Source: Corinectria fuckeliana | Lineage: Eukaryota; Ascomycota; Sordariomycetes; Hypocreales; Nectriaceae | DNA length: 64,000 nucleotides | Direction: 5' to 3' | Assembly (NCBI GenBank): GCA_019137255.1 | Contig: WPDH01000114.1 | Span: 287,036 to 351,035 of the forward strand | In this document: positions 62,789 through 64,000 of the stretch, piece after piece | Position numbering within the stretch: the stretch's first letter is position 1 | Layout of the letters: every line of letters begins with the position of its first letter | Notes under the pieces: model-generated | What the model saw: the letters and a program-made list of their open reading frames with translations, nothing else | What the model was told of the DNA's origin: nothing | Database searches by the model: none | Position numbers and translations under genes: made by a program

Positions 62789-63516
62789 GATTAGGCTTGA
62801 TTCCGATCCTCACCGAGGCAGTTGGGATATCCGGCTTCGGCGAAGCAGTCGAGATACGCGCGACGCGGGGGCCAAGGAGAGCTAACAAAGATTGTCGTCA
62901 ACCAAGACGTGGATTCACATTCGAGTTTGTTCGGCGACACTTTCCGCGGTGCTAAGTATGATGAGGGATCGAGGACGAGGCTGAGACGTTGATTCTGTCT
63001 TATCTGCGTCCGCGTACGCAGGGTGAACCTTCCCCTAAGCTACCTAGTCAGGATGCTTAGATAACAGACAAAAGCAATGTGCAAGATGAGTGGCCTAAGG
63101 GATCGCCAAAGCAATGTCTGGTCGTGGTCTAATTGTCGTAAAGAAAGAAAATAAAGCATAAAAGGAGGGGAAACCCCGGGAGAGATATATTACCAATCTA
63201 ACACCCCAGGTCAACCGTGAAGCATAAAAGAAGGTGTTTGCTATGTGCGTTCCCGCATCCTCCAAGGTGGACACCGCCAGATCATTGAAGCCGCGGAGAG
63301 GTCGGAGGTCTGACCACAAAATAGCAGCCACGTGTCTCAGGAGGGTTGCAATACGAAATGAAGAACATGGCTTATTCAGTGTCTGCGAGAACGGGGGCTC
63401 TGCATTTCACTACAAACCCTTCTTTCTCCTTCCTTGCTTATTTTTTTGCTTTGATTGTCTCCTGTGTGCTGTTGCTCGCTTGAAGGCTGCGATGATTGCG
63501 GGCAGCTTATAGTAGG
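62789..63516. other. Intergenic, no gene seen
   Basis: Upstream of the zinc-finger gene. Short frames only; no RNA gene recognised. Confidence 0.5.
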
Positions 63517-63832
63517 GGGAACTCATACCTGCACCGCCGGCGGTGCAAATAATATCACGTGACTCATGCACCCCCGGCAGTACAACTAGGTATAGAGGAA
63601 ATGCAAAGGCCACGCGCCAGCGCGCTTTCTTTGTATGTAGGGCTTAAGGAATGAATCGCTAAGGTAGCTAATTATCTGACTGACTGACTGACTGCCTGTC
63701 TGACTGCCCTAGCAGGCTAAAGGTTATAGCGGATAAAGGCCTATTGATCGTTAAATTAGGGGGCCATACCGCCGGGGGTGCACGAGTCACGTGATGTTAT
63801 TTGCACCGCCGGCGGTGCAGGTATGAGTTCCC
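63517..63832. mobile_element. Foldback MITE-like element
   Basis: 316 bp with 66-bp terminal inverted repeats (63517-63582 and 63767-63832) starting GGGAACTCATACC, differing at three positions, all transitions. Each arm contains the perfect palindrome TGCACCGCCGGCGGTGCA (63530-63547 and 63802-63819) and TCACGTGA. The 180-bp interior is non-coding with a (CTGA)n run. No clear target duplication. It ends exactly where the next element begins. Confidence 0.75.
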
Positions 63833-64000
63833 GGGGATGTAGACAACCTAAGGGGTGACCCCGGACCTAACCTGAGGGGTGGTAGCGCTAGTAGGGGTTA
63901 AAGTGGGTTCTTTGTGAGTCAACCTGAGGGGTGGTCTAACGATCGTGATTGGTTAGAATTTGGAAAAAGTGGAGCACCCCTCAGCCAAGCTTAATCAATG
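63833..64000 (+). mobile_element. End of a second copy of the inverted-repeat element (cut by the window)
   Basis: Starts GGGGATGTAGACAACC, matching the ends of the 42319-56767 element. Hardly mutated: the motif is at 63845-63857 (one change), 63869-63881 and 63921-63933, with the inverted core CACCCCTCAG at 63975-63984. The interior lies to the right, outside the window. Confidence 0.8.

Noticed and set aside
1..64000. CRISPR arrays, rRNA or tRNA genes.
   Set aside because: No spaced direct-repeat array and no cloverleaf or rRNA sequence recognised by eye. A covariance-model scan would settle tRNAs.

Overview
The window looks like nuclear DNA of a filamentous ascomycete (Pezizomycotina). 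Its genes carry short introns of 44-70 nt with GT-AG ends and CTAAC/CTGAC-like branch sites. The gene set includes a 2EXR (F-box-like) protein, an ankyrin-repeat protein, PDX1 and PDX2, and an ACC deaminase. About 42 of the 64 kb is very AT-rich DNA nearly emptied of CpA/TpG in which every transposon frame is broken, the expected outcome of repeat-induced point mutation (RIP). I cannot name the species.

Layout. 1-3.4 kb: a squalene epoxidase gene with one in-frame stop, then a broken 2EXR gene on the minus strand. 3.4-31.0 kb: RIP island 1. A minus-strand Copia element (3372-17931, 162-bp LTRs) is split by a plus-strand chromodomain Gypsy element (4720-12268, 205-bp LTRs, target duplication AACTT). 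A LINE ORF1 remnant with three degenerate zinc knuckles follows. A second Gypsy family (copy A, 20518-29914, 385-bp LTRs, target duplication ATAAT) comes next. 31.0-35.4 kb: gene-poor, partly mutated sequence. 35.5-41.2 kb: a GC-rich gene block with an intact ACC deaminase, a convergent DsbA/FrnE-like thiol oxidoreductase, an unrecognised four-exon gene with one stop, and PDX1 on the minus strand. 42.3-56.8 kb: RIP island 2, a roughly 5-kb terminal-inverted-repeat element split by a second, opposite-facing copy (copy B, 45711-55105, target duplication TCTCT) of the same Gypsy family as copy A. 57.1-62.8 kb: PDX2, an ankyrin-repeat protein, a small single-span, probably mitochondrial protein and a C2H2 zinc-finger protein. 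63.5-64.0 kb: a 316-bp foldback (MITE-like) element directly abutting the end of a second, little-mutated copy of the island-2 element, which runs off the window.

How it fits together. PDX1 and PDX2 encode the synthase and glutaminase halves of the pyridoxal-5'-phosphate synthase complex. They face away from each other, as in the divergent SNZ-SNO pairs of other fungi, but here a 14.4-kb transposon island sits in the shared upstream region. ACC deaminase is itself a PLP enzyme. Four genes of the GC-rich blocks carry lone in-frame stops and two carry frameshifts, while PDX1, PDX2, ACC deaminase and the ankyrin gene read through cleanly. Nothing in the window is clearly a new defence or biosynthetic system. 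The least ordinary items are the split PDX locus, the inverted-repeat element with repeated end motifs and an internal array of a short palindrome, and an extra reading frame downstream of pol in the second Gypsy family.
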